DNA of 60,862 nt. Source: Welwitschia mirabilis. Taxonomy: Eukaryota; Gnetophyta; Gnetopsida; Welwitschiales. The position numbers and the translations under genes were made by a program. A model generated the notes under the pieces. The model was not told the DNA's origin, ran no database searches, and worked only from the letters and a program-made list of their open reading frames with translations. Each line of letters begins with the position of its first letter. Within the stretch, counting starts at the first letter, position 1. Shown here piece by piece: positions 26,571 to 38,291 of the stretch. The stretch is from positions 123,553,103 through 123,613,964 of the forward strand of contig JBOZIK010000001.1 in assembly GCA_051453625.1 (NCBI GenBank). Direction: 5' to 3'.

Positions 26571-28010
26571 ATTTTTATTTTTAATGATTAGAATAAATTA
26601 TTAAGATAAGAACTTAACAGTAATTTTCACAATGCCATCAATATGAGAAATTATAACCACTTTCTCAATCCTTTATTTGTTAAGTATTTAGTGGTATTCT
26701 TTGGTAATCATAGAACTTCCATAAGATTTGAATATATAATTGAATGGTTTAACTATTAATCATCTAGGAAAATTTTTAAATTGTAATTTTTTTAAGAGAT
26801 TGATTAATTTGGGTGTTTCATACACTAAACAAACTTTAAATGCAAAAGGTAAGAATACATAGATTAGTAGATTTTTATACAATATTTTAGTCACTAGAGA
26901 AGATAAAAAGGGCATTGCAAAGATGGGATTTAAAAAAAAAAACACAACTTTTAAATAAGTTTTAAATCATGGATTTAAGACTAACAAAATATTATCTTGA
27001 TGTAGAATTATATCAAGAAAATAGCCAAATTTTCTTAAATCAATGAAAGCACATTGGTGATATGTTTGAGAAATTAAGTATAGAGAATGAAATATTAATA
27101 TCTATACAAATGAAACAAAATTTAAAGTTACTAATGAAGAATTAACAAATGCAAATAAGACACTTTATGTTAAACTTAATTAAAACTATGATATATGTGA
27201 CTAATGCTAAACTTGATTTATCATATAAAATTGGAATGTTAGCTAGAGGAATGGCTAAACCAAAATAAAATTACTAGAACATGGATGCAAGAGTTTTAAC
27301 ATATCTAGAGAAAATAAAAGTTGTTAGGATATGTTTTTAGAGAAAAGAAACTTTAGAGTTTTTTTATTTAAACTTTAATGGTTGTGAGAACACTAATAAG
27401 TCTATATTAGAATATGTAATATTCTTGGGATCTTAAACCATCTCTTGGAAATTAAAATTATTAAAGGAAATAGTATATTCATTAGCTAAAATAGAGTACC
27501 TAGGAACATTTAAAATAGATAAGGAGGTGATCTAGATAAGGAAGTTATTGTACATTCTAGATCTAAATGTAAAGAGCATACAAAGATATATGTGAATAAT
27601 AAATCTATAATCCACATGCTAAATGTTGTCTAAATTAGATTAGTTTAGGACTAAGTTTCCTATAGGTACTTCAATTTCCTCAAAATATATTTTCTTTCTA
27701 ATTATTATTATAATTATTAGTGTTTCAATTCTCTTATCAGGGTGGTATACTAATGATGATCATCTAAACTTAAGAAAGAGGCTTAAAATCCTATGGCCTT
27801 AATTAATAAGGTTATGGCTATAGTAATAAATACAAAAGTTCAATATATTATTGAAGTAAATGTAATTATTAATTATGGTAAAATTATAAGGGGGAAACCA
27901 CACCTTATATGTATAGTATAAATGATAGATTACATATTAATAAAAAGGTTTTTGATTATTATTCTAAATTATTTTCTCTTATTTTCAGTTCTCTCCTAAC
28001 TGAAACTTTC
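26571..28010. other. AT-rich flank holding a copia RNase H scrap
   Basis: Apart from the RNase H remnant at 27370-27570 nothing is recognised. Short + strand frames at 26990-27260 have a coding-like look but no identifiable motif. Confidence 0.4.
27370..27570 (+). pseudogene. Copia RNase H fragment
   Basis: The + strand frame reads GYVIFLGS, stop, TISWK, then EIVYSLAKIEYLGTFK and a stop-interrupted IRKLLYILDLN. This follows the copia RNase H pattern GYVF..G..ISWKS...V.LS..EAEY.A....K...W.R.LL. It is in the opposite orientation to its copia neighbours and is therefore a separate insertion. Confidence 0.6.
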
Positions 28011-29429
28011 TGATAGGATCGAGAACCCTAGAGGGGAGGGGGGATGGGGTACATGAATATGTTATTTCAAAAAATTCAATAAATCCTTTGAATGAAATCA
28101 ATCTAAAACAAACTTGCATACATAAATAAACTATTCTAGGAAGTGCACAATATGATAATATACTGAAAGTAAAGAATCAAAAACTGAAAGCAAAAAATAC
28201 AACTTTGATGCAAGCTAGATTTATAGTGGTTCGGAAACGCCTTACTCCACTCTTGATGATCAGCTTCTTCTTAGGATAGATCTTGGTTCTTCGTTACTTC
28301 AGCATGTATTCCAAGTTCACCTGTAACCTTTACAAACGGACTTTTCTAGGATAAGTCTCAACCTTTATCAAACAAGGTAGTGATGAAGTGATGCCTCAAA
28401 AGCACAGATCTCACTCATTTTGGAATTAGTACATATGATGAAGCTCTTATTCTATAGAAGTATAACCAATGAAGCTCTAAATCTGGCCTTAAATGTAGAA
28501 ATTATGCCAATGGTAGATCTCCTTTAGTCAGAAGTATGCATGCCAAGATACAACAGTGATAACCACCCAAATACCAAGCTTGATCTTTTAAATTTACTAG
28601 ATTTTATCAAATGAAGTAGTTATCAAAATATTCTTTGGTTATCTATGGCTTAGCTATTTATAACATAGGCTTTTATAGTTTAGTACATTTTCGTTACACC
28701 TCCAATCTCTATAAACAGCTAGAAAATGGCTATCTAATGGCTACATAATGGATACATAATGTTTAGAAAAATTTCATTTTTGCTACATCTGGTCAGCCCC
28801 ACAAAAATCCAGTGGACCTGTTATGATGTCGTGAGTTACACAAGTTGCCTGAGAGAGAAATTCAGTCATTCCAATTTCTTATAGCTTCTTGTTTGGTCGA
28901 TTCCATCTAAGTCCGATCAATCCCAGTCCAGTCACTTGCAATTCATCTGATCGCTAGCTCTTCTGATAAAAAATCTGTCCTATTTTCTACATTGAATCTG
29001 GTCAACCCCATCCTAGGTTCGGTCAACCCCATGAAGATCAGTTCAGGAATACCAGCTGCTCAGTGCATAGGTCTAATTGATCCCTTGTCATTCAGTTGAG
29101 GGATATTGTCTGTTAGATCCTCAAATCTAGTCAAGCCCATGCAAATCTGGTCAACCCCTTGCCATTTGGATCAAGGACACTGATTCTCAAGGTTACAGTC
29201 CTAGTTGACCACATAAAAATCCAGTCAACCCCTCTAGATTTAGTTTATTTTTCTTTGTTTGCTTCATTTTTAGTCAACCGCTTGAGGATCTAAACAAATA
29301 GGTTTCTAGTGCACATTTTTGTTCCATCTTTTAACCTATACTAACCTTAATATCTTCTACAAAAAATACCCAAAATTTGCTATACAAAAAACATTAGTTT
29401 AACATCAATTAGTAAAACATAATCCAACA
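28011..29429 (-). repeat. 3' LTR of the copia family B element
   Basis: In + coordinates it starts TGATAGG and ends CCAACA, so on the - strand it runs TGTTGG..CCTATCA. It pairs with 34946-36371. The CT-rich end next to CTAGGG and a TATAAATA box (28656-28663) are standard LTR features. The U3 part (about 28790-29290) carries repeated GGTCAACCCC-type motifs. The polypurine tract sits directly inside it. Confidence 0.85.
28656..28663 (-). promoter_or_regulatory. TATA box of the copia family B LTR
   Basis: TATAAATA on the - strand, downstream (in element sense) of the GGGGTCGACC motif cluster. The matching site in the 5' LTR near 35626 reads CATAAATA, so only this copy keeps the consensus. Confidence 0.45.
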
Positions 29430-29446
29430 ATCTCCCCCTTTGATAT
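29430..29446 (-). other. Polypurine tract of the copia family B element
   Basis: On the - strand ATCAAAGGGGGAGAT touches the TGTTGG start of the 3' LTR. It is well preserved and sets the element's direction. Confidence 0.8.
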
Positions 29447-30179
29447 TGATGGTAAATAATACTTAGTTATGGAAAATTAGAACTCTTAGAAAAGTTCCCC
29501 CTTACAAAATACCTATTTGCAAAATAATATTTCTTTTGAAAAAAGTGAAATCATTTTGAAGAAATAAAATTTGTGCTTTAAATGAAATAATTTAATATGT
29601 ACATTTGAGACTTTAAAAGAGTAAATTTATAATAAGCATAATGTAAGCATGTAAGCTTATTTAATATTGAATCAGATGTTATAATTTATAGCTTATTTCC
29701 AATGTTAAAAGACTTTAAACTTTTCAAATTAAGTACATATGATATCAAAAGAAAAATATATTTAGCATATATGATTTGGGAAGGCACACATATATTTGAG
29801 ATACCAAATGAAACATAATTTTGTACAAAAATATTTAACTAAATATTTAACAACTAATTCTCCCCTTTTTGACATTAGTAACGAAGGAGAAGAAATAGTT
29901 ATCAAGAAACCAAACAATACATGATAAATTGTTGTTTTGTACTATTATTGGGATAGCTACAGAACCTAGAGTGTCTGGGCAACTGAGATTTAAACCAGTC
30001 AACTAACCTCTTACGGTCGATTGAATAACCTGCAATCAACTATAGGATGATGAGCGAACCCCTAGTTCATTTCTGAGATGAAGAAAAGTATTAAAGTTTA
30101 GGGTTTAGTAAAAATATTTACCAATTATTGATCTAAAGTTACAAAATTCATAGATATTTGTCTTTTTTCAACATGGTCT

Positions 30180-31600
30180 CATAGAAAATGATGTCTCAGC
30201 TTAATATGCCTCATTTTTTAGTGTTGAAGCAGATTTTTCGATATATTAATAGCATTTGTATTGTCACAAAAAATAGGAACTTTCTTAAAATTAACACCAA
30301 AAATCTTTTAACATTTCTTTCATCCATAAAAGATGAGTACAACAATTATCTACTATAATATATTTGGCTTCTATAGTAGAGAGAGAAATAAAGTTTTGTT
30401 TCTTACTTGCCCATCCTACTAGACATGAACCAATAAGAAAGCAATTTCCACTTGTGCTCTTTCTATCATCTTTGCATCCATCCCAATCTGCATCACTAAA
30501 GCTTATAAGTTTGAAAGATGTCTTAGTGGGATACCATAATTCATAATCACATGTGCCCTTTACATATCTTATTATTCTTTTTACTACTTAAAGATGTGAT
30601 TATTTTGGTTGGGATTGATATTTTACACATACTCCAATACTAAATATGATATATGGCCTACTTGCAGTCAAATATAATAAACTACCAATTATACTACTAT
30701 AAATTTTTTTATCTACTGATTTATCATTTTCATCTAAACTTACTTTACATGATGTAGACATAGGAGTGTCAGTTGTTTTTGCATTTTCTAAACCAAACCA
30801 TTTGCTTAGGTTTCTTGCATATTTAGCTTAAGAAATAAATATTCCATCTTTACTTTGCTTAATCTGAAGTCTAAGAAACATCTTAACTTTACTAAGCATA
30901 CTCATTTCAAATTGTTTTATCATGATATTGGCAAATTATTTTGATATATTTTCATTTGAGGCACCAAAAATAATATCATCTACATAAATTTATATAATAA
31001 TGAAATCCTTTTTCATATTCTTTAAAAATAAGGTTTTGTCAACAGTTCCTTGAATAGATCCATTTTCATTTAAAAAAGTATCTAGCTTCTTATACTAAGC
31101 TTTTGGTGCTTATTTTAATCCATATAAAGCTTTTTTAAGTTTATATACATGATCATTCTTATGAGGATCAATGAAACCTTGTGGTTGTTCTACATAGACT
31201 TCTTCAATTAATGTGCCATTGAGAAAAGCACTTTTACATGCATTTGATATACTTTGAAATTCTTAAAAGCTACAAAGGACAAAAACATTCTAATGCTATT
31301 CAACCTTGCAATGAGAGCAAAAGTATCTCCTACATAAATGCCTTCTGTTTAATTGTAGCCTCGAGTAACTAATCTTGCCTTGTTTTTAATGACATTGTTT
31401 TCTTCATCACATTTGTTCTTAGAGATCCATGTATTTCCAATGACATTCTTATCTTTTGTCCTTTCTACTAGCTTGCGAACATTATTTCTTTTGAATTGTT
31501 ATAGCTCATCTTGCATTTCCATTATCCATTCCTCATGAATTTCTGCTTCTTTAATTTCTTGGACTCTATCTTTGAGACATAACAAATGTGAGCATACATA
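30180..31600 (-). pseudogene. Copia family B reverse transcriptase and RNase H
   Basis: Best preserved pol segment of the window. From about 31560 down: HEEWIMEMQDELQFKRNNV, NVIGNTWISKNKCDEEN and KARLVTRGYN. Then the YGLK, stop, APKAWYKKLDTFLNE block (about 31110) and the catalytic box IYVDDIIFGAS (about 30990-30965). RNase H follows with SFSDADWDGCKDDRKSTSG (about 30490), SKKQNFISLSTIEAKYI (about 30400) and FCDNTNAINISKN. These match SIRE/Tork-type copia elements. Several in-frame stops remove function. Confidence 0.9.
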
Positions 31601-31689
31601 TTTTTTATGAAATCTCTTGTCTTTATTTTTTAGTTAACTTCTTTAACAATGGATTCTAAAGGATGATGTTTAAGAAGTTTGGGCTTTTT

Positions 31690-33061
31690 CGATGTGCCTT
31701 CTTTTATTTAAACTTTATTTCTTTCAGTAGAACCTTCATTGGTTGTGGAAATACTTATGGTTATGGTCTCCTCTTAATCTGTGCAGTATGTTCTTATGGC
31801 AATCTCATCAATTTGCATGTTTATTGACTCTTCTACCATTAAGCTTATAACACGATAGGCTCTACTTCTTGTTGAATAATCCAAAATTATAGCTTCATCT
31901 ACTTTTGACTCAAATTTGTTCAAATGTTCTCTATCTTTTATCACATAGCATTTACTTCCGAAGACTTTAAAGCATGACAAATTTGGTTGTCTTCCTTTCT
32001 ATAACTCATAAGGTATTTTATTAGTACCAGGTTTAAGATATACTCTATTAATAATATAACATGCTGTGCTAACTACCTCAGCCCAAAAATATTTAGGTAC
32101 TTCCTNNNNNNNNNNNNNNNNNNNNNNNNNNNNNNNNNNNNNNNNNNNNNNNNNNNNNNNNNNNNNNNNNNNNNNNNNNNNNNNNNNNNNNNNNNNNNNN
32201 NNNNNAGATATACTCTATTAATAATATATCACATTGTGCTAACTGTCTCAGCCTAAAAATATTCTAGAACTTCCTTATCATTTAGCATAATTTGAGCCAT
32301 TTATTGAAGGACTTTATTCTTTCTTTTAGCTATACCATTTTGTTGTGGTGTTTTTGGGGCTAAAAACTAATGATCAATTCCATTTTCAATGCAATATTTC
32401 TTAAAAAATGATTTTTAAATTCACCACCATGATCACTTCTTATTTTATTTATGTTATACCATTTTTTTTTTTTTTTGAATCTTGTTTCAAATTTCAACCT
32501 AATGTTTATAAGCTTCAGACTTTTTTACAAAAAGGCTACCTAAGTATATCTAGAGAAATTATCAACCATGGTAAGAAGATAATGTTTTTCATCTAAACTT
32601 TGAGTTTGAGCAGGGCCTACTAAATCCATATGAATAAGCTCTAATGGCATAAATGTGGATGCTTGCATTTTTCTTTTATGAGAGGTTCTAATTTGTTTTC
32701 CTTTTTGGCATACATCACACAAGTCTTATTTTTCTATGTTTATCTTAGGAATTCCTTTCACGATGTTTTTACAAATAATCATTTTTAACTGATAATAATT
32801 AACATGTCCTAAATGTTTATGCCATAGCTCTTCTTGAGGAACATTCAAAAAATAACATGGAGAAAACAATTGATCTATGCTATAAAAATTGTCTATTGAA
32901 CTAGCTCTAAGAATTACATCATTTGATTTTTCATGTAAAATTTCACACTTCAATTTATCAAAAACTACCTTATGACCTTTTTCATAAATTTCACTAATGC
33001 TTAGTAATTTATACTTTAAACCATTTACATCTAAAACTTCATTAATTCTAGAAAGGTTACC
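31690..33061 (-). pseudogene. Copia family B integrase with pre-integrase domain, copy A
   Basis: The pre-integrase segment has EELWHKHLGHVNYYQL (about 32820) and MCDVCQKGKQIRTSHK (32722 down), giving the HHCC zinc-binding pattern with a small frameshift between them. The integrase core has LIHMDLVGPAQT and MVDNFSRYT, then HNFSP-like DHZFLAPKTPQQNGI (about 32350) and the C-terminal CFKVFGSKCYV and DYSTRSRAYRVI (31980-31774). The gap 32106-32205 is flanked by diverged copies of the same 65 bases. Confidence 0.85.
32106..32205. other. Assembly gap, 100 N, with diverged duplicate flanks
   Basis: The 70 bases before the gap (AGATATACTCTATTAATAAT..) reappear after it with many substitutions. The two sides therefore come from different copies of the element, or from a local duplication. 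Confidence 0.9.
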
Positions 33062-33161
33062 NNNNNNNNNNNNNNNNNNNNNNNNNNNNNNNNNNNNNNN
33101 NNNNNNNNNNNNNNNNNNNNNNNNNNNNNNNNNNNNNNNNNNNNNNNNNNNNNNNNNNNNN
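33062..33161. other. Assembly gap, 100 N
   Basis: The left edge ends CTAGAAAGGTTACC. The matching CTAGGAAGGTTACC in the duplicate lies near 33912, so the gap sits at a duplication boundary. Confidence 0.95.
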
Positions 33162-33250
33162 TTGTATTTTGCATCTTATTGATAATTAACAGGATTGAAT
33201 TTGAAACGTGAACTATTGCACAAATACACACCGCAACAATCAATTTCATT

Positions 33251-33925
33251 ATTAATGCAATATTTCTCAAAGAAATGGTTCTCAAATTCACCACCATGAT
33301 CACTTTTTATTTTCCTTATGGTGTATCCTTTCTTATTTTAAATATTTTTGCATATCTTAATCCAATACTTCTATGCTTCAGACTTGTTTGACAAGAAGGC
33401 TATCTAAGTATATCTAGAGAAGTCATCAATCATAGTGAGAAAATAACATTTATCATCTAGACTTCAAGTTTAAGTGGAACCTACCAGATCCATATGGATA
33501 AGCTCTAATGGCATAGTTATGGAATTTTGGTTTTTACTTTTATATGAAGTCCTTATTTGTTTATCCTTTTGACATTCATCACATAAACCTTATTTTTCTA
33601 CATTTATGTTAGGGATAACTTTCACAATGTTTTTATGAATAATCATTTTTAACTGATCATAATTAATATGAACTAATTATTTATGACAAAGCTCTTCTTA
33701 AGGAACATTTGAAAAACAACATGGAGAAAACGATTAATCTATGCTATATACATTGTCCATTCTACTTAATCTAAGAATTACATCATTATATTTCCCATAC
33801 AAAATTTCACATTTTGATTTATCAAAGACTACCTTATGGCCTTTTTTACAAATTGACTAATGCTCAATAAATTATGCTTTAAACCATTTACATACAAAAC
33901 TTCATTAATTCTAGGAAGGTTACCT
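33251..33925 (-). pseudogene. Second, diverged copy of the integrase/pre-integrase segment (copy B)
   Basis: Matches 32388-33061 along its length in the same orientation, from AATGCAATATTTCTC to GGTTACC, with many substitutions. It continues without a break into protease and gag, so it is the copy in native position. Copy A would then be a tandem duplication, part of a second element, or a mis-assembled repeat. Confidence 0.7.
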
Positions 33926-33944
33926 TCACTGATGCTTCCAATGC

Positions 33945-34085
33945 CTTCTATTTTTGCTCTTTTATTATCATAAAAAATCATCTATTCTCCATCAAAGTTA
34001 TTTAATTACTCGAACATGGATTTGTCTCCTATCATATGTCTTAAACACTCACTATCTAGATACTAGCTATTGTTATTTGAAATAT
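33945..34085 (-). pseudogene. Copia family B protease remnant
   Basis: The - strand reads YLDSECLRHMIGDKSMFE, the copia protease block DSGCSRHMTGD with G to E, S to L and T to I changes, preceded by a stop. NEVLYVNGLKHNLLSISQF follows, as in intact copia proteins. Confidence 0.8.
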
Positions 34086-34179
34086 AAAAAGCTATCTAAA
34101 TTAAAAGATTTTTAAGATCATTAGCTTTTACCCATATAGTCTTTTTAGACTTATGTGGTATACCTCTTTTAGAAATAAA

Positions 34180-34700
34180 CTTAAATGAAAAAGAACTAAC
34201 TGAGTTTGAAAATAAAATTAATTTTCTAGCATTACATATGGATTTTGAATGACCAATTTTTCCACAGAAATGACAAGTAATTTTTGAAAGGAACTTACCA
34301 TTACTAGTTACCTTACTTTGTTGTTCTTGAGGTTTTTGAGAAATGAATCTAATACCTAACTTGTTGCCAATAGGTTTTTAGACTCTAAGCATTTATTCCA
34401 ATTTGGTATATCCACTTGAAAATTTATTAACAAAATAAGATAATTCTTTTACCTATAGAATGAGATTGGAGTATTTAGATTTAAATCTTTTAAGACTTGA
34501 TTTCATTTCCTTCTTTTCCTTGGTGAGAGATTTTATAATCTTGTTTAGATCATTTATCCTTCTAGTCATCTTTTTACACTCTTGATACAACTCTTGATAG
34601 GCATCTTCCAACTCTTCTTGTTCTTCATTTTCCACATTAAGGTCATCATAATTCACTATATTGAGCATTTCTTGCCACGAAGGAACAAGTGCCATAAAGG
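34180..34700 (-). pseudogene. Copia family B gag, C-terminal part only
   Basis: An 80-codon frame (34695-34453) begins MALVPSWQEMLNIVNYDD and continues with an acidic and then lysine-rich coiled-coil typical of the C-terminal part of SIRE/Tork gag. Further down lies an intact zinc knuckle CHFCGKIGHSKSIC (34275-34234; C-x2-C-x4-H-x4-C). The N-terminal capsid-like domain is absent: only about 240 bases separate this Met from the primer-binding site. The M may be an internal codon left after a deletion. Confidence 0.8.
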
Positions 34701-34931
34701 ATAGTCTCCTTTCTTTATTGTGTTTTTGAGCATTTCTTTTATCATTTTCACTTAGCCCTTATGTGTTTCCATTAACTGCAATCTATTTAAAAATATATTC
34801 ATATGCTATCCAACATATACAGATAAAAGCACAAGTATTAAGAAAGGTCAATTTGAAAAATCATCAAAGAAAATAATCATTGTATGGTTCTAAAGTCTAG
34901 ATCGGTTAAGATCTAAAAAAAGACTTAACTA

Positions 34932-34943
34932 GTTCTAATACTA
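34932..34943 (-). other. Primer-binding site (initiator Met-tRNA), decayed
   Basis: The - strand reads TAGTATTAGAAC against the consensus TGGTATCAGAGC. Three changes, all C to T or G to A. It lies two bases inside the 5' LTR. Confidence 0.75.
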
Positions 34944-34945
34944 AA

Positions 34946-36371
34946 TAATAGGATCGAGAACCCTAGATATGGAATGAATAGATTCTTTAAAAAGTTTTAA
35001 CACAATATTCTAAATGAATCCAATATTAAAACATAACTTACATAAAAAAAAATGAACTAATCTAGAATGTGCACCGTATGAGAAAATAATGGAAGTAAGA
35101 AATAAAAACTGAAAGTACCAAAATACTAATTTGATACAAGCTAGATTTATTGTGGTTCAAAAAACCCCCTACTCCACTCTTGACGATCAGCTTATCTCCA
35201 AGCTAGATCTCAGATCTTTATTACTCCACCAGGTATTTCAGATTCACCTGTAACCTTTATATATGTACTTTTCTAGGCTTAGTCTCAACCTTTAGAATGG
35301 ACTTTTCAAGGCTTAGTCTCAACTTTTCACAAATCAAGTAGTGATGTAATAATGTCTTCAGAGCATGGATATCACTCATTCTTAAATCAGTAAACTTGAT
35401 GAAGCTTTCCTCCTATAGAAGTAAAAGAAATAAAGCTCTTGACCTGACCTTGAATGTAGAGAGGATGTAAATAGTAGATCTCCTTCAGTTAAAAATATAT
35501 ATTCCAAGATACAATAGTAAAAGTCACTCCAACTACAATGCTTGATTTTTCAGATTTAATAGATTTGTCCAAATAAAAATAGTTTCAAAAGATCCTTTGG
35601 TCATTTATGTCTTAGCTATTTATGATGGAAGGCTTTTATGGTTAATTACATTTGAAATATGCTTCCAATGACTATAAACAGCTAGAAAATGGCTACCTAA
35701 TGGCTACATAATATTTATAAAATTTTACTTTTTATTCTATCTGGTCAACCTTACAAAAATCTGATTGACCCCATGTGGTGCCATAAGTTACACAGGTTAC
35801 TAGAGTGAGAAATTCACTCGCCCTAATTTCTTACAGCTCCCTGTTTGGTTGACCCCATCTTAGTCTGGTCGATTCTAGTCTGGTCGCCTGCTACTTTATC
35901 TGGTCACTCACTCTTCTAATAAAATTACTTTTCAATTTCCTACATTGAGTTTGGTCAACTCCTTTAGGTGTTTGATTGACCCTGTAACAATCGACTTAGG
36001 TGTATCAGCTGCACAGTGCTCAAGTCTGATTGACCTCATCATAGGTCCAGTCAATCCCTTGTCATTCAGTCCGGGGATACTATTTATTAGGTTCTTAAAT
36101 ATGGTTAACCCCATAAAGGTCCAGTCGACCCCTTTCCATTCGGTTCGGGGACACTGATTCTCGAGGTTACAGGTCTAGTCGATCCCATAAAAAATATGGT
36201 AGACTCCATCTTAAGGGTAGATGAATTAATAGGTTTCTAGTGCTTAGGAGTTAATGATTTTGGTTCCATCTTTTGACTTGGAAGTAATTTAACATCTTCT
36301 GCACAAGATACACAAAATTTACTCTAAAGAAAACATTAGTTTGACATTAATTGGCAAAACATAATCTAAGT
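34946..36371 (-). repeat. 5' LTR of the copia family B element
   Basis: Pairs with 28011-29429 (1426 against 1419 bases). On the - strand it ends ..GATCCTATTA where the partner has CCTATCA. The U3 part (about 35742-36207) has about 14 copies of a GGTCGACCCC-like motif. No 5-base target duplication is seen (CTTTC on the left, AATAA on the right). Confidence 0.85.
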
Positions 36372-38124
36372 AATAAACATGTCATTGATCTATGTATATC
36401 TTAGTAAAATTTAAAATTAATTATGTTTATGCCTTTTTATCTACTTAGTAATGAATTCTAAGTAGAAGTCACCACGATGCCTTTGGCCTTAAATAAATAT
36501 ACGTTGGATTATTAATGCATACATAGGAATATGGATCTCGAGCCACTCGGGAAATTTTTGCTTAATAGAGACGTGGCTTTTCATATGGCTTGAACTTTAT
36601 AGTTAAGGTAATTAAAACTATATAATAAGCTTAGAAGATAGTGTAGCCTACAACAAATCTCTATCTATGTAAGGCTCCTCATGCTTACCACTAACTCAGA
36701 CTTATCGCTAGTGAAAAACTTGATATGTTTAGGGTGAAAGAAAATTTCTAATTTTAAAACCTTAATCATAAAAATTAAAGTGTGAAAAAAGCAAAGGAAA
36801 AACACCAAAAACATAGACAAAGACAACGTCTAAGTTGATATAGTTAAGCTAAGTGAATCTTGCTTAACATCCCAGACTTAGCTTAATCTATCCAGATCAT
36901 AAAAATAGGTGTAAGTAAGAAAAAAATCAAGTCAAATAGATGTTGTTCCACATCCCAAACTTGACTTGATAAGAGAAAAAGAGAGAAAAAATAAGATTAA
37001 GGCTTACAATAATCATAAAAATGCCCAAAAACCTTTAAAAAAAACTCTTAAGAAGGCTTAAAAGACTAAGTTTTAAGATCATAAAAGTAAAAAATACCCA
37101 AGAAAATTTAATAGACTTAAAAAATAACTTAAAAAACAAAAAGGCTATCTGCACAAAATAAGACTAATGGTTGAGTAATAACTCATCTAAATGCAAGTAC
37201 ACACAACCAATCCATGTGCTGACAATTAGCTAATGATGCTACATATGTGTAAAAACGCAAATTTTCAAGAACGAATTTTTAAAAATTCTTTCTAACACTA
37301 AGCAAAATCAAACCTAGAACCTGTTAAATGATAGGTGAAATTCTTTGCATTGCACCAATGTTGTATTGGTTACTAAAAAGCTAGATTTAAAACCAAAAAA
37401 AGAAAAAGAAAAAGGTTTGCTAGATGGCACTAGACAGTAACTCATAGGTGTGTGGCAAGCTATAGGAGTGAGCTACAAAGCAAATTAGTGGGAATAATTG
37501 TGAAGGCATGATAGCTAGCAAGATCGGCAGACGGAGGTTGACACAAATGGCAGAACAGGATGCACTGGTGGAGACATGTAGTAAACTTAAGCATAAAACA
37601 CTACTGCGGTATGTCAAAAGCACCATAGTAGAAGCATGAGAAGACCAAGCTAGCAGTGGGAGGCCTACATAGAGCATAGAGGCTAGTAGCAAGAGTGCAA
37701 GGAGGTGATGCTAGTGTAAGCCCAATAAATGAGCAAAAGAAATAGCCTGAGTAGCTAAAATGAAGATCGATAAGTGGTCTAAAAGCATAAATAGATAACT
37801 CTGTGTTTTAATGTAAACGTTGAATGGAAATGCAGCTTTGATAGAAGAGTAGGTACAAAAGGTAAGCGAGCATANNNNNNNNNNTTTGAATAACACTGCA
37901 TTATGTTCTACATTCATCTATGTAACCGCATTGTGCACCCCTAGATGCTTCAGTAAAGCATGGCGTGTGGGCGGTGGAAGGCAGTAAAAGGTAGTGATAG
38001 AGGGAAGCACCAGAAAATGAGGCACCAACAGAAATGCACTCCCTAGAAAAGATCAGTGCATGAGCAAAATGAAAAGTAGGGGATACATGAATAGAGGAAA
38101 GGGAGGAGGAAAGAAACGGAGTAA

Positions 38125-38291
38125 AAATAACACAAACAACGAGTGTGAAGGGGAATAGNNNNNNNNNNNNNNNNNNNNNNNNNNNNNNNNNNNNNNNNNN
38201 NNNNNNNNNNNNNNNNNNNNNNNNNNNNNNNNNNNNNNNNNNNNNNNNNNNNNNNNNNAATAACACAAACAACGAGTGTGAAGGGGAATAG
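38125..38291. repeat. Identical flanks around a 100 N gap (assembly artefact)
   Basis: The 33 bases before the gap (AATAACACAAACAACGAGTG and on to GGGGAATAG) are repeated exactly right after it at 38259-38291. Identity at both edges of an N run indicates contig ends that overlap and were not merged, so the gap probably has no real extra sequence. Confidence 0.8.

Noticed and set aside
30364-30546. 60-codon + strand ORF
   Set aside because: Antisense shadow of the copia family B RNase H.
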